In this document: piece after piece, positions 16,644-25,018 of the stretch
Layout of the letters: each line of letters starts with the position of its first letter
How positions within the stretch are numbered: position 1 is the first letter of the stretch
Source: Pseudarthrobacter sp. BIM B-2242
GTDB lineage: Bacteria; Actinomycetota; Actinomycetes; Actinomycetales; Micrococcaceae
Direction of reading: 5' to 3'
Length of the DNA: 64,000 nucleotides
Assembly (NCBI RefSeq): GCF_014764445.1
Contig: NZ_CP061721.1
Span: 992,001-1,056,000 of the forward strand
Position numbers and translations under genes: made by a program
The notes under the pieces: generated by a model
Told to the model about the DNA's origin: nothing
Databases searched by the model: none
The model's input: the letters and a program-made list of their open reading frames with translations, nothing else

Positions 16644-18998
16644 TTGACGGCGGAGCTGCAAGATCTGAGGCCTATTCTCGAAGCGGAGAAGGCGATCGAG
16701 CAGGATTATTTCGACCAGGCCAAAGACGCCCTCGATCAGGCAATCGCCTCCAGCGAACTCCTATCATCTGGTAGCACTGCATTTGAGCGCAGAGCCTTAG
16801 CAGCAGCTGCCCAGCGTCGGCAACGACTGGGTGCCGACGAGGCTGTTGCCTTTGGCCGAATAGATCTTGACGACGCTGAGACTCGGTATATCGGCAAAGT
16901 CGCCATCCGAAACGCGGACCGCGACATCTTGGTGTATCAATGGCAGTCCCCGGCGGCCGAGCTCTACAATTTGGCGACTGTGGATGATCCGAAGGGTGTA
17001 GCTCGACGGCGCGTCTATCACGCTCCAGGAAACCGGATCGAGTCCTTCGATGACACGCTTTTCCAGCAGCTGTCGGAGGACTTGGAGCAACTGGAGCAAC
17101 ATTCTTCGTCATCTGACCCCTTGCTGGAAGAGCTTGGCCGTCAACGCGGTACGCATATGCAGGATATCGTCCGCACAATTGAGGCCGCGCAGAGCAAACT
17201 AGTAAGGGCCGACAAGGACCAGCTACTCGTGGTCCAGGGCGGCCCGGGCACTGGCAAAACGGCCGTCGCTCTGCACCGGGTGTCATGGCTTCTATTTAAC
17301 TTTCAGAACGAGCTCGCACCCCAGGACGTCTTGGTAGTCGGTCCAAACCCTACTTTCACCAAATACATTCAGCGGGTCCTTCCGGACCTGGGAGACGAGA
17401 ACGTCGTTCAGCAATCGCTTGACCAGCTGCTGGCTGGGTCTACTGTGGCAAGGGGCTCGGACGACGCACGAACGGCGCGTTTAAAGGGGTCCCAGACTAT
17501 GGCCGGCATCGTGGCCAGGGCTCTGAACCAGAGGGTTAGGGTGCCCTTGGCTGGCCTCAAATTCCGTCTCCGCAACTCAGCGCTGACCTCATCTGTCAGC
17601 AGCTCTGACATTGAAAGCGCGCTGAAGTCGTTACGCCCTGGGACGTTTAATGAGCGTAGGGCCCAACTGCGTTCGGCCCTACTGCAAGTGGCGCGGGCGT
17701 CATCTTCATACCTCGGGTCTTTGGACCCGGAGAGCTTGTATGATCCCACTTCGATAGAAGCAGAAATTGAAAAGGTGTGGCCCCAGTTGTCACCGCATCA
17801 GTTCATTAGGGAACTCTTCGGCTCCAAGGAGCGGCTGAAGTCGGCAGGAGCCAATAGCTCGCAGGTTGAAGCACTTTATCGCCCCGCCCAGGCGCGGATT
17901 GGAGACGAGGCCTGGACCTCCGCCGATCTGGCCGTACTAGACCAAGCGATGCACTCAATCCAGGGTGTCGCTTCTAGATACGGTCACATCGTTGCCGATG
18001 AGGCCCAAGACCTCTCCGTCATGCAGCTGAAAGCGATTAGGCGTCGATCGCGTTCAGGATCCATGACGATCGTTGGGGACATTGCGCAGTCCACCTCTGC
18101 ATACGCTCGACAAAACTGGAGCCAGGTACTCAAGGAACTCGAATCGGAGCTGCCGGCAAATCTTGAGATCCTCGACATGGGCTACCGCGTGCCACGTCAG
18201 ATCTTCGAAGTGGCGACAAAGGTACTTTCTGTGGCTGCACCAGACATCAAAGCTCCTCAGATACTGCGGGATGTTCCCGAACCCCCGCGATGGTTTGTCC
18301 CGGCTCCAAGCGCTTTGGGTGCTTGCGTTGTCGACGCCGTCCAGGACCACAGCGCCAAAGGGCTATTCGTTGGAGTCATCGCCAACAAGAAGATATGGCC
18401 GGAATTGCAGGAGTTGTTTCACGCACGGGGAACGCGATGGAGTGAATCCGCCGACGGCGGTCTTTCTCAAGGAATTAATCTTGTCACGCCAGAGGATTCT
18501 AAAGGCTTGGAATTCGACGCTGTTGTCGTCGTAGATCCGCAGCGTATCCTGAATGAGACCCAAGGTGCTCGGCTACTTTATGTCGCCCTTACGCGGACTG
18601 TGCACTTTCTTGACGTCGTCATACCTGAAGGTAAGGTCCCTGACGTTCTGGCTGAATTCGTTACCGCCGCCACTCCTGAAACGGAAGCCGACACCGGGTC
18701 CGACGCTGACTTTGAAGGCGAGTATGAAGACATCGAAGACGAGATACTCGAGACCGAGGAGGCCACGGATCCGGAAGACGACGGTCAGCCGGACCCCGAG
18801 GTTGAGGGTCCGCCCGAGCCGGTTAAGGGAACTCCATTCTCGACGGGCAGTGGGGCGACTTTGCACAAGGCAAGGGATGAGGCCTACGCCCAGTTGACGG
18901 CTGACGAGATTTTCGCAGACCTCCAACAAACGGCCGGCCCAGCAATTCAGCGGCGTGTGGTGGAGCTGCTAACCGTAAAAATCAAGGGCGCTTCCTAG
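16644..18998 (+). CDS. HelD-like RNA polymerase-associated ATPase/helicase
   Basis: The gene encodes a 784-aa UvrD/Rep-like P-loop protein that best fits HelD. HelD enters the RNA polymerase channels, frees stalled polymerase and, in some actinobacteria (HelR), gives rifamycin tolerance. It starts at TTG 16644 after AGGGGGAA. The N-terminus is a coiled-coil arm, followed by YIGKVAIRN and PAAELYNLATV with GVARRR, a HelD-type module. Walker A is GGPGTGKTA (about 200-208) and motif II is VADEAQDLS (D452, E453). Motifs VI-like LYVALTRTVHFLDVV are near residue 650. An odd feature is a strongly acidic tail (about 675-735, rich in E/D) before the last helix. It lies 195 bp behind brxL on the same strand. 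It may be an accessory gene of the defence island rather than the housekeeping HelD, but this is inference. Confidence 0.82.
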   Translation: MTAELQDLRPILEAEKAIEQDYFDQAKDALDQAIASSELLSSGSTAFERRALAAAAQRRQRLGADEAVAFGRIDLDDAETRYIGKVAIRNADRDILVYQWQSPAAELYNLATVDDPKGVARRRVYHAPGNRIESFDDTLFQQLSEDLEQLEQHSSSSDPLLEELGRQRGTHMQDIVRTIEAAQSKLVRADKDQLLVVQGGPGTGKTAVALHRVSWLLFNFQNELAPQDVLVVGPNPTFTKYIQRVLPDLGDENVVQQSLDQLLAGSTVARGSDDARTARLKGSQTMAGIVARALNQRVRVPLAGLKFRLRNSALTSSVSSSDIESALKSLRPGTFNERRAQLRSALLQVARASSSYLGSLDPESLYDPTSIEAEIEKVWPQLSPHQFIRELFGSKERLKSAGANSSQVEALYRPAQARIGDEAWTSADLAVLDQAMHSIQGVASRYGHIVADEAQDLSVMQLKAIRRRSRSGSMTIVGDIAQSTSAYARQNWSQVLKELESELPANLEILDMGYRVPRQIFEVATKVLSVAAPDIKAPQILRDVPEPPRWFVPAPSALGACVVDAVQDHSAKGLFVGVIANKKIWPELQELFHARGTRWSESADGGLSQGINLVTPEDSKGLEFDAVVVVDPQRILNETQGARLLYVALTRTVHFLDVVIPEGKVPDVLAEFVTAATPETEADTGSDADFEGEYEDIEDEILETEEATDPEDDGQPDPEVEGPPEPVKGTPFSTGSGATLHKARDEAYAQLTADEIFADLQQTAGPAIQRRVVELLTVKIKGAS

Positions 18999-19262
18999 CG
19001 GCCGGAGAAAGCTGCGAATAGGCGACCATGGAGATCGCCCAGCGTGCCCTCCAGCTGGCCGCCCGTGGGCACAAACTATGCATGGACAGGCGATGGCGCG
19101 CTGAGCTGCGCCCGCTCGTTTGCGACTTTGTCCAAGGGACAGCGGTCGTCTGGCGGCCGGCCAACTTTGTGGTACGCACCTATAACTTCCACCGAGGTTG
19201 CCGTCATAGAGCTCAGACTTGGCCAAGTTGCTGCAGGTCGCCGCTGAGGACCAGGGCTGGGT

Positions 19263-19778
19263 TGAGTATTCGCTCTTGAGGGGTCCAGGTGTGGTGCGGT
19301 TTAGCGCCAGGGTCCGATCCCAAAGTTTGCGCTGTTCAGCGCCGGTATTGGTGTGGTTAAGCGCCGCCTGAAAAGCTCCTTCCACCGCGTGAGGGCCACG
19401 TGGTGGAAGGAGTACCGGTAATGGTACGGAAGATTAAGGCGAAGCTCGTCTTGCAGTTGCGCAATAAGGGCCTGTCCGGTAGAGCGATCTCGGTTGCTCA
19501 GGGCATGTCCAGGCACAGCATTCAGGCGGTGATCGATGCTGCGGAGCAGCTCGGGCTCGGTTGAAACGACGTTGCGGAGAAGTCTGAGGGCGAGGTGTAT
19601 CTGGCGCTGTTTCCCGGTCGCGGGGTGCGGGAGAGCGTGTTCGCGCAGCCGGACTGGGTCCAGGTGCACCGTGAGCTGGCCAGGGTGGGGGTGACGTTGA
19701 AGCTGCTGCACCAGGAGTATCTCGACGGGTGCAGTCGGGCCGGGCAAGCGGCGATGAGTTATGACCGGTTCTGCCGGC
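19263..19778 (+). pseudogene. 5' remnant of an IS21-family element (left end and istA N-terminus)
   Basis: The remnant starts with TGAGTATTCGCTCTT, nearly the same terminus as the intact IS21 element at 20342. Its istA begins at ATG 19421 (MVRKIKAKLVLQLRNKGLSG) and aligns with the intact IstA up to YDRFCR. It has an in-frame TGA after about 47 codons (EQLGLG stop), then an open stretch with LARVGVTLKLLHQEYLDGC. At about 19778 the similarity stops and an IS481-like transposase sequence takes over in frame. The element is dead. About 264 bp between the HelD stop and this end (18999-19262) show no gene. Confidence 0.85.
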
Positions 19779-20344
19779 TCGGCACCAGGGTCCCCTCGGG
19801 GGCGACGATCGCCCGGCTGCTCTCAGCGGTCGGGCAGGTTGATGCTGCCCCCAAGAAACGCCCGAAGTCGTCCTGCATTCCCTTTACCCGCGCCACGGCC
19901 ATGGCGTTGTGGCAGCTGGACGCGTTCGAATACAGGCTGGCCACCGGCGCGGTCGTGACGATCTAAAAGCTGCTGGACGACGCGACCCGCTACGACGTGG
20001 GCACCTGGGCGAATGCCCGGCATGAAAACAGCGCCGACGCGCAACGAGTGCTGGAACGAGCCATTGACCAGTACGGGGCACCGCAAGGACTGTTATCGGG
20101 TAACTCCCTGGCGTTCCACCAGCTACGCCTCGGCCGGGTCGGCGCAGTGGAATTTTTCCTGGCCTCACGCGGCACGTTGCCGATCACCGGCCCGCCCGGC
20201 AAGCCGACCACACAAGGGAAGAACGAACGCTCCCACCAAACACTGGTGCGCTTCCTCGACGCACATCGACCGACAAACCTTGAGCAGTTACGGGCGAGAA
20301 TCTGCCGGTATCGGGAGCACTACAACAACCGGCGCCCACACTGA
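19779..20344 (+). pseudogene. IS481-like transposase remnant, 5' part (interrupted)
   Basis: The frame continuing from the istA remnant reads TRATAMALWQLDAFEY, then a stop (TAA at 19963-19965, within ATGAVVTI-stop-KLLDDATRYD), and then an integrase core of the IS481/rve type. That core includes DDATRYDVGTWA, YGAPQGLLSGNSLAF, PTTQGKNERSHQTLVRFLD and REHYNNRRPH. The DDE aspartate around DDATRYD and the glutamate in KNERSHQ are visible. The expected second Asp (usually SDNG) reads SGNS, so the catalytic triad is broken. The frame stops at 20342-20344 only because the IS21 element begins there. The 3' part resumes after 22930. The N-terminal HTH of the IS481 protein is missing. Confidence 0.85.
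20337..20341. repeat. Target site duplication of IS21, left copy (CACAC)
   Basis: These are the five bases directly before the left terminus. The same five bases directly follow the right terminus at 22926-22930. The length fits the 4-8 bp duplications made by IS21 elements. Confidence 0.88.
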
Positions 20345-20506
20345 ATATTCGCTCTTTTGGGGTCCACCCGTCGCGTGTTTGGGGGCCGGTGGCCAGAGCG
20401 CGCAGTAGCGGTCTTGGGAGCCGGGCGGTGGCGTCGTTGGGGGCCACCCCGGCTTAGGCTCCTTCCGTCGTGTGTATAGGGCGCACGGCGGAAGGAGTAA
20501 TCAGTA

Positions 20507-22069
20507 ATGGTACGGAAGATCAGGGCGAAGCTGGTGTTGCAGTTGCGCGCCGAGGGCCTGTCGGGCCGGGCAATCGCAGCGTCGCAGGGAATGTCCCGGA
20601 AGAGCATCACGGCGGTGCTGGAGGCAGCCGACGCGGCCGGGGTGGTGTGGGACGAGATCGCCGACAGCTCTGACAGGGAGGTGTATGCCCGGTTGTTCCC
20701 GGGGCGCGGTGAGCATCAAAGCGTGTTCGCGCAGCCGGACTGGGACCAGGTGCATCGGGAGATGGCCCGGGTCGGGGTGACGCTGAAGCTGCTGCATGGC
20801 GAGTACGCCGATTCATGCGCCGCTGCCGGTGAGCCGGTGATGGGCTATGACCGTTTCTGCAGGACCTACCAGCGGCACGTGCTGGTAACGGGAGTGGCAT
20901 CGAGGGTCGGACACAAGGCCGGGCAAACGGTGGAGGTCGACTGGTCGGGGCCGACAATGCAGTTAACCGATCCGGTCACGGGCAAGGCCAGGACCGTATA
21001 TCTGTTCGTGGCGTGCCTGCCTTTCAGCCGGTACGCGTTCGTCGAACCCGCTCTGGACATGAAGCAAGACACCTGGCTGCGGGCCCACGTGGCGATGTTC
21101 GAGGCCTTCACCGGGTCGGTGCCGCGGATCGTGCCGGACAATCTGAAGACCGGGGTCATCAAGCATCCCCGCGAGGGCGAGGTCGTGCTCAACGACGCCT
21201 ACCGCGAGATGGCGGCGCACTACTCGGCGGCGGTGCTGCCCGGACGTGTCAGGGCGCCGAAGGACAAAGCCAGCGTGGAAAACACGGTCGCCCACGTGGC
21301 TACCTGGGTCATCGCCGGGCTGCGCCAACGGCAATTCACGTCGTTGACGGAGCTCAGGGCCGCCATCATCGAGCGCGTGGCGGCCTACAACGCGGAGCTG
21401 TTCCAGAAGCGGCCCGGGTCCAGGGCCAGTGTGTTCGCAGCCGAGGAACAGCCCCTGCTGACGGGATTGCCGGCGGTTGCCTACGAGATCAGCAGGTGGG
21501 TCTACGGGCGCCGGGTGGGCCGGAACGGGCACGTGGTCTGGGAGCGGAACTACTATTCGGTGCCCTTCGCCCATGTCGGCACCACGGTGGACCTGCGGAT
21601 CACCGATCGGGTAATTCAGGCCTACCGGGGCACCGAACGGCTGACCAGCCACCTGCTGCTGCCCGAGGGCGCGGCCAATGAATACCGCACCAACGACGCC
21701 GACCTGCCCGCCGGCGAGAAGTACCGGCAATGGGATGCGCTCCGGGTGCGGGAGTGGGCCGGACGGATCGGCCCGGCGGCGGTGACCGTGGTCAACCGGA
21801 TCTTCGAGTCCGTCCCGGTCGACGAGCAGGGCCTGGACGCAGCACTGGCCGTGCTGCGGCTCTCCCGGCGCTACTCCGCCGAACGCCTCGAGGCAGCCTG
21901 TCGGCTCGCGTTGGCAGGCCGGGTGCGGTCCCCGCGGTATGCGCACCTGCAGCCGATCCTGGCCACAGAGCAGGACAAGGCCGCCGGTCTCAGACCACCA
22001 CGGGATGAACCCGCCGAACACGGCGGATACGTGCGCGGCGCCGAATACTACGCAGGGGGTGCCAAGTGA
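20507..22069 (+). CDS. istA: IS21-family transposase IstA
   Basis: IstA (520 aa) is the DDE transposase of IS21 elements. It has an N-terminal HTH (VLQLRAEGLSGRAIAASQGM, about 10-30) and a second DNA-binding region. The rve catalytic core begins at VEVDWSGP (D145), continues with PRIVPDNLKTGV (second Asp) and has KDKASVENTVAHV supplying the Glu. The C-terminal part is the Mu-like beta-barrel segment around WERNYYSVPFAHVG. All three acidic positions are present and the frame is uninterrupted, so it is probably active. The start ATG follows GGAAGGAG at 20490-20497. istB overlaps by four bases (GTGA), the usual coupling in this family. Confidence 0.95.
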   Translation: MVRKIRAKLVLQLRAEGLSGRAIAASQGMSRKSITAVLEAADAAGVVWDEIADSSDREVYARLFPGRGEHQSVFAQPDWDQVHREMARVGVTLKLLHGEYADSCAAAGEPVMGYDRFCRTYQRHVLVTGVASRVGHKAGQTVEVDWSGPTMQLTDPVTGKARTVYLFVACLPFSRYAFVEPALDMKQDTWLRAHVAMFEAFTGSVPRIVPDNLKTGVIKHPREGEVVLNDAYREMAAHYSAAVLPGRVRAPKDKASVENTVAHVATWVIAGLRQRQFTSLTELRAAIIERVAAYNAELFQKRPGSRASVFAAEEQPLLTGLPAVAYEISRWVYGRRVGRNGHVVWERNYYSVPFAHVGTTVDLRITDRVIQAYRGTERLTSHLLLPEGAANEYRTNDADLPAGEKYRQWDALRVREWAGRIGPAAVTVVNRIFESVPVDEQGLDAALAVLRLSRRYSAERLEAACRLALAGRVRSPRYAHLQPILATEQDKAAGLRPPRDEPAEHGGYVRGAEYYAGGAK

Positions 22070-22812
22070 GCGGGATCGATCTCGAGACCAAACGCAAGCT
22101 CCGTGAGATGGGCGCCTCCCCGATGCTGGAAGCGCTCGAGGCCCAGGACGAGACGCTCGTGCTCGGCATGGCCTTCGAGGAACGGCTCCGCCTGGTCGTC
22201 GACGAGGCCCACTCCGGGTTCAACCACGCCAAGGTCGAGGGACTGATCCGGCGGGCCGGGCTACGCTACCCGGGCGCGGATCTGCGCCGGCTCGACCTCG
22301 TGGACGAGCGTGGCCTGGATCGGAACGTGATCGCCCAGCTCGGCACGTGTTCGTTCATCGAACGGCAGCAGAACGTCGTGTTTCAGGGATTCACCGGATC
22401 CGGGAAATCCTACCTGGGGTGCGCACTGGCCAAGCAGGCCTGCCAGCACCGGATCCGGGCCCACTACGTCCGCATGCCCGACCTTGAGGAAGCCTGGGCG
22501 CTGGCGAAGGACAAGCCCCAGGGGCAGACTAAATTCCTGAACAAGTACGCGGCCTTCACCCTGCTCGTGATCGACGAATGGCTTCTCGACCACCCCGACG
22601 AGGGCATGCGCAGCATGCTCCTGGAGTTACTGGAGCGCCGGTACGACACGGCATCGACCGTGTTCTGCACCCAGTACGCCAAGAAAGACTGGCACCAACG
22701 GCTCGGCTCCGGGGTCCACGCCGATGCGATCATGGACCGCATCGTGCACAACACCATCTGGGTCGATACCGGCAACCACAACATGCGCCAACACGCCACC
22801 ATGAAGCAGTAA
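22066..22812 (+). CDS. istB: IS21-family helper ATPase IstB
   Basis: IstB (248 aa) is the AAA+ regulator that selects target DNA and stimulates IstA. The start is GTG 22066, overlapping the istA stop. The N-terminal helical IS21-specific domain contains RKLREMGASPMLEALEAQ. Walker A is GFTGSGKSYLG (about 106-116). Walker B is LLVIDEWLL, a form seen in IstB proteins with DEWLL in place of DDF. The arginine-finger region SGVHADAIMDRIVHN is at the end. Length and motifs are complete. Confidence 0.95.
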   Translation: MSGIDLETKRKLREMGASPMLEALEAQDETLVLGMAFEERLRLVVDEAHSGFNHAKVEGLIRRAGLRYPGADLRRLDLVDERGLDRNVIAQLGTCSFIERQQNVVFQGFTGSGKSYLGCALAKQACQHRIRAHYVRMPDLEEAWALAKDKPQGQTKFLNKYAAFTLLVIDEWLLDHPDEGMRSMLLELLERRYDTASTVFCTQYAKKDWHQRLGSGVHADAIMDRIVHNTIWVDTGNHNMRQHATMKQ

Positions 22813-22820
22813 GAAAACGT

Positions 22821-22867
22821 CGGTGGGGGCCGGTGGCCCCCACAACCCCGGCCACCGGCCCCCACCG
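22821..22867 (+). terminator. Strong hairpin after istB
   Basis: An 18-bp perfect inverted repeat (22821-22838 with 22850-22867, starting CGGTGGGGGC) encloses an 11-nt loop 8 nt after the istB stop. There is no T-run, so it may act as a terminator or shield against transcription through the right end. A shorter copy, GGGGGCCGGTGGCC, lies near the left end at 20381-20394. Confidence 0.65.
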
Positions 22868-22925
22868 GCAATATCACTGGCCCCGAAAGGCAATATCGAG
22901 TGGCTTCCAAACCTTCAAATACTCA

Positions 22926-22930
22926 CACAC
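22926..22930. repeat. Target site duplication of IS21, right copy (CACAC)
   Basis: This is the right-hand partner of 20337-20341. The interrupted transposase frame resumes at 22931 with CAA (Q). Confidence 0.88.
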
Positions 22931-23491
22931 CAATCCCTTGACCAAGCCACGCCGGGCAGGGCATGGGAACTGCTGGCGCACACCCCGGCCGCCGAACCGA
23001 TCCCAGTGGCGGTTCTGCAGGGGAAGGCGGCCAGGTATCGGCAGATGCGCACACTCGACGCCCAGCTCCTGGCACGGGCGAAACTCACCATCTCCAAGAC
23101 CGGACGGCTGCTGCCCGACGCGGGGACTGGCGACGTTGCCGAGCAGCAGGCGGCCGATCAAGGCCTGGTGGAAGTCACGGCGGCGAACCGCCAAATCTAT
23201 TACCAGGGGTATCACGTGTCGTTGCCGACCACGTTTTCCGGGCGTGAGTTCTATCGAACTATCAACGACACCGAATACCTGTTCGCCGATCCCACCAGCG
23301 GGGAAGTCGTGTTTTCATTCCTGCTGCCCATGATCGCGTTACAGGTCCGTGGACGGTTCGTTGCCTCACACTCCATCAAGGGCGTGCACATGTCGCACCC
23401 GACCAAGCAGTGGACACGAAAACGCGCCGAGTTTCAGGAGCAACACGCCTTCCGCGAGAACGAACTGCCAGCAGTCTTTAGCCTCAACTAG
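22931..23491 (+). pseudogene. IS481-like transposase remnant, 3' part
   Basis: This is the continuation of the interrupted transposase. QSLDQATPGRAWELL is the typical post-core motif of IS481 enzymes, followed by a C-terminal domain with RTINDTEYLFADPTSG and ending KRAEFQEQHAFRENELPAV. The frame is open to TAG 23489-23491. It joins precisely to the 5' part at 20341 when the IS21 element is removed. The interval 23492-23608 has an imperfect repeat of about 24 bp containing TCCACGA and shows no gene. Confidence 0.8.
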
Positions 23492-23685
23492 ATTCCCTGA
23501 TCTGGGGTGGCGGAGGGCAGGAGGGTAGGAGTGTACGAAGTAGTGAGACTCAGCGTCCACGAAGCCACGAGATCCAGTGTCCACGATGTAGCGAGATTGC
23601 ACACCTGGTTGGGTCCCCATGTAGAAGTCCAGTGTTTGTGTGAGTTTCGTGTCCGAGAATGGACATAGGAGGAAATTCACGAATC

Positions 23686-23964
23686 ATGGCACGCAGACAC
23701 ACCCCTGAGCAGGTCATCGCCAAGGTCCGGCAGGGCCAGAAGATGCTCAATGACGGCCGCCCGATGCTCGAGGTCATCAAGGAACTCCAGATCACCGAGG
23801 CGACCTGGTACCGCTGGCTGAACCAGTACGGGTCCGAGAAGAACGCCGAAGCGTCCAAACGGACCAAGGAGCTGGAGAAGGAGAACGCCCGGCTCAAGCG
23901 GCTGTTGGCGGAGAAAGAACTGGCCATCGACATCCTGAACGAGGTGGCCAAGGGAAAATTCTGA
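23686..23964 (+). CDS. IS3-family transposase OrfA
   Basis: OrfA (92 aa from ATG 23686; AGGAGG lies 13 nt upstream at 23667-23672) is the HTH protein of IS3 elements. It binds the terminal repeats. The HTH is in EVIKELQITEATWYRWLNQYG. It is followed by a leucine-zipper helix rich in Glu, Lys and Leu (ELEKENARLKRLLAEKELAI) used for multimerisation. The frame ends at TGA 23962-23964, just after the slippery sequence that lets a fraction of ribosomes continue into OrfB. Confidence 0.92.
   Translation: MARRHTPEQVIAKVRQGQKMLNDGRPMLEVIKELQITEATWYRWLNQYGSEKNAEASKRTKELEKENARLKRLLAEKELAIDILNEVAKGKF
23952..23958 (+). promoter_or_regulatory. Programmed -1 frameshift site G GGA AAA
   Basis: The zero-frame codons are AAG GGA AAA TTC TGA, so bases 23952-23958 form a canonical X XXY YYZ heptamer two codons before the orfA stop. 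A -1 slip enters the orfB frame, which is open from before 23961, and yields the OrfAB transposase. Confidence 0.8.
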
Positions 23965-24833
23965 GCCCCGAGCCCCGCCGCCGTGCCGTGCGCATGGCGG
24001 TGGAGAAGTTCGGGGCGTCCGAACGCTTCGCCTGCAAGGTTTTGGGGCAGAACCGGTCCGCGTTCCGCAAGAAGAAACCCGACATGGGCTTCGAGGAAGC
24101 CCAGCTCCGCTCGGAGCTACGTGCCATCGCGGTCAAGCACCCGGCGTGGGGCTGGCGGAAGGCCCGCTGGCACCTGCTGGCCCAGCCGGCCTGGGACGGG
24201 GTGGCGCTGAACAGGAAGCGGGTGCGCCGGCTCTGGCGCGACGAAGGCCTGACCTGTAAACCCAGGGCGAGGAAGAAGCGCCGCACCGGGCCCGGCGCCG
24301 GGGAACAGAAACGCCTCACAGCCCAGTACCCGATGCATGTGGTCAGCTTCGACTTCCAGTCCGACGTGACCTCCTGCGGGCGGCATATCCGGTTCTTCAA
24401 CGTCATCGACGAATACACGCGCACGGCGCTGGCGGTCATCCCGCGGAGGTCGTTCAAAGCATCGGATGTGGTCGCGGTGCTGGAGAACATCATCGCCGAA
24501 ACCGGCGCCGCACCGGCCTACCTCAGGTGTGACAACGGCCCCGAATTCACGGCCGCCGCACTGATCGAATGGTGTAATACCGCCGGAGTCGACACCGCGT
24601 TCATCGACCCGGGATCACCCTGGCAGAACGGCTTCATCGAATCCTTCAACGCCCAATTCAGAAGGGAACAACTCTCCGGAGAAATCATGGACACCATGGC
24701 CGAAGCCAAGTATTTGGCCGAGGAATGGAAAGCTATCTACAATCATGAACGGCCCCACGGATCCCTGGACGGCATGACGCCGAAACGCTACTGGGAAACA
24801 TGGACGCAAGAAAACCAATTAGCTACCGCATAG
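23961..24833 (+). CDS. IS3-family transposase OrfB (catalytic part)
   Basis: OrfB (about 290 aa) is the DDE integrase part of the IS3 transposase and is made as a fusion with OrfA. If read alone it could start at GTG 23988 or ATG 23994. The N-terminal HTH_21 region has AIAVKHPAWGWRKARWHLL. The rve core has VVSFDFQSDVT (first Asp), YLRCDNGPEF (second Asp) and SPWQNGFIESFNAQFRRE (Glu). It ends with YNHERPHGSLDGMTPKRY. The triad is complete and the frame is intact, so the element may be mobile. Confidence 0.93.
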   Translation: MSPEPRRRAVRMAVEKFGASERFACKVLGQNRSAFRKKKPDMGFEEAQLRSELRAIAVKHPAWGWRKARWHLLAQPAWDGVALNRKRVRRLWRDEGLTCKPRARKKRRTGPGAGEQKRLTAQYPMHVVSFDFQSDVTSCGRHIRFFNVIDEYTRTALAVIPRRSFKASDVVAVLENIIAETGAAPAYLRCDNGPEFTAAALIEWCNTAGVDTAFIDPGSPWQNGFIESFNAQFRREQLSGEIMDTMAEAKYLAEEWKAIYNHERPHGSLDGMTPKRYWETWTQENQLATA

Positions 24834-25018
24834 ACGCTGGACTGCTAATGGGGGCCCAATCACACCGACACCTCGGAACGCCAGTACCAACTCACGCTAT
24901 CTGCCAGCCTTGGGATTATGTCGGTAGGTATGTGCGCAGCAACGGACCCGATTGGTAAATGGAGCTTCATTCGATAAGGATGTAGAAGTTCGACTTTTGT
25001 ATGGGGGTGGTGGCTGGC

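Larger units (their letters stand above)
20342..22925 (+). mobile_element. Intact IS21-family insertion sequence (2,584 bp)
   Basis: The left end reads TGAATATTCGCTCTT and the reverse complement of the right end reads TGAGTATTTGAAGG, so both termini begin TGA and share TATT. The element carries istA and istB in the usual overlapping order. The 5 bases on each side, CACAC at 20337-20341 and CACAC at 22926-22930, are a perfect target duplication. Removing the element and one duplication joins NNRRPH to QSLDQATP in one frame, which proves insertion into a transposase gene. Confidence 0.93.
23609..24859 (+). mobile_element. IS3-family insertion sequence (about 1.25 kb)
   Basis: Imperfect terminal inverted repeats frame orfA/orfB. 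The left end reads TTGGGTCCCCATGTAGAAGT from 23609. The reverse complement of the right end reads TTGGGCCCCCATTAGCAGT from 24859, and both continue into CCAG. No clear target duplication was found, so the outer ends may be off by a few bases. The gene layout, with orfA and orfB in the -1 frame, is classic IS3. Confidence 0.85.

Noticed and set aside
18999..19262. Search for a tRNA or attachment site at the right end of the defence genes
   Set aside because: No cloverleaf-like sequence or repeated att core was visible, and no integrase gene is in the window.
23492..23608. Possible CRISPR-like short repeat (about 24 bp, TCCACGA core)
   Set aside because: There are only two or three imperfect units without regular spacers, next to IS ends. 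It is more likely a transposase-binding repeat.
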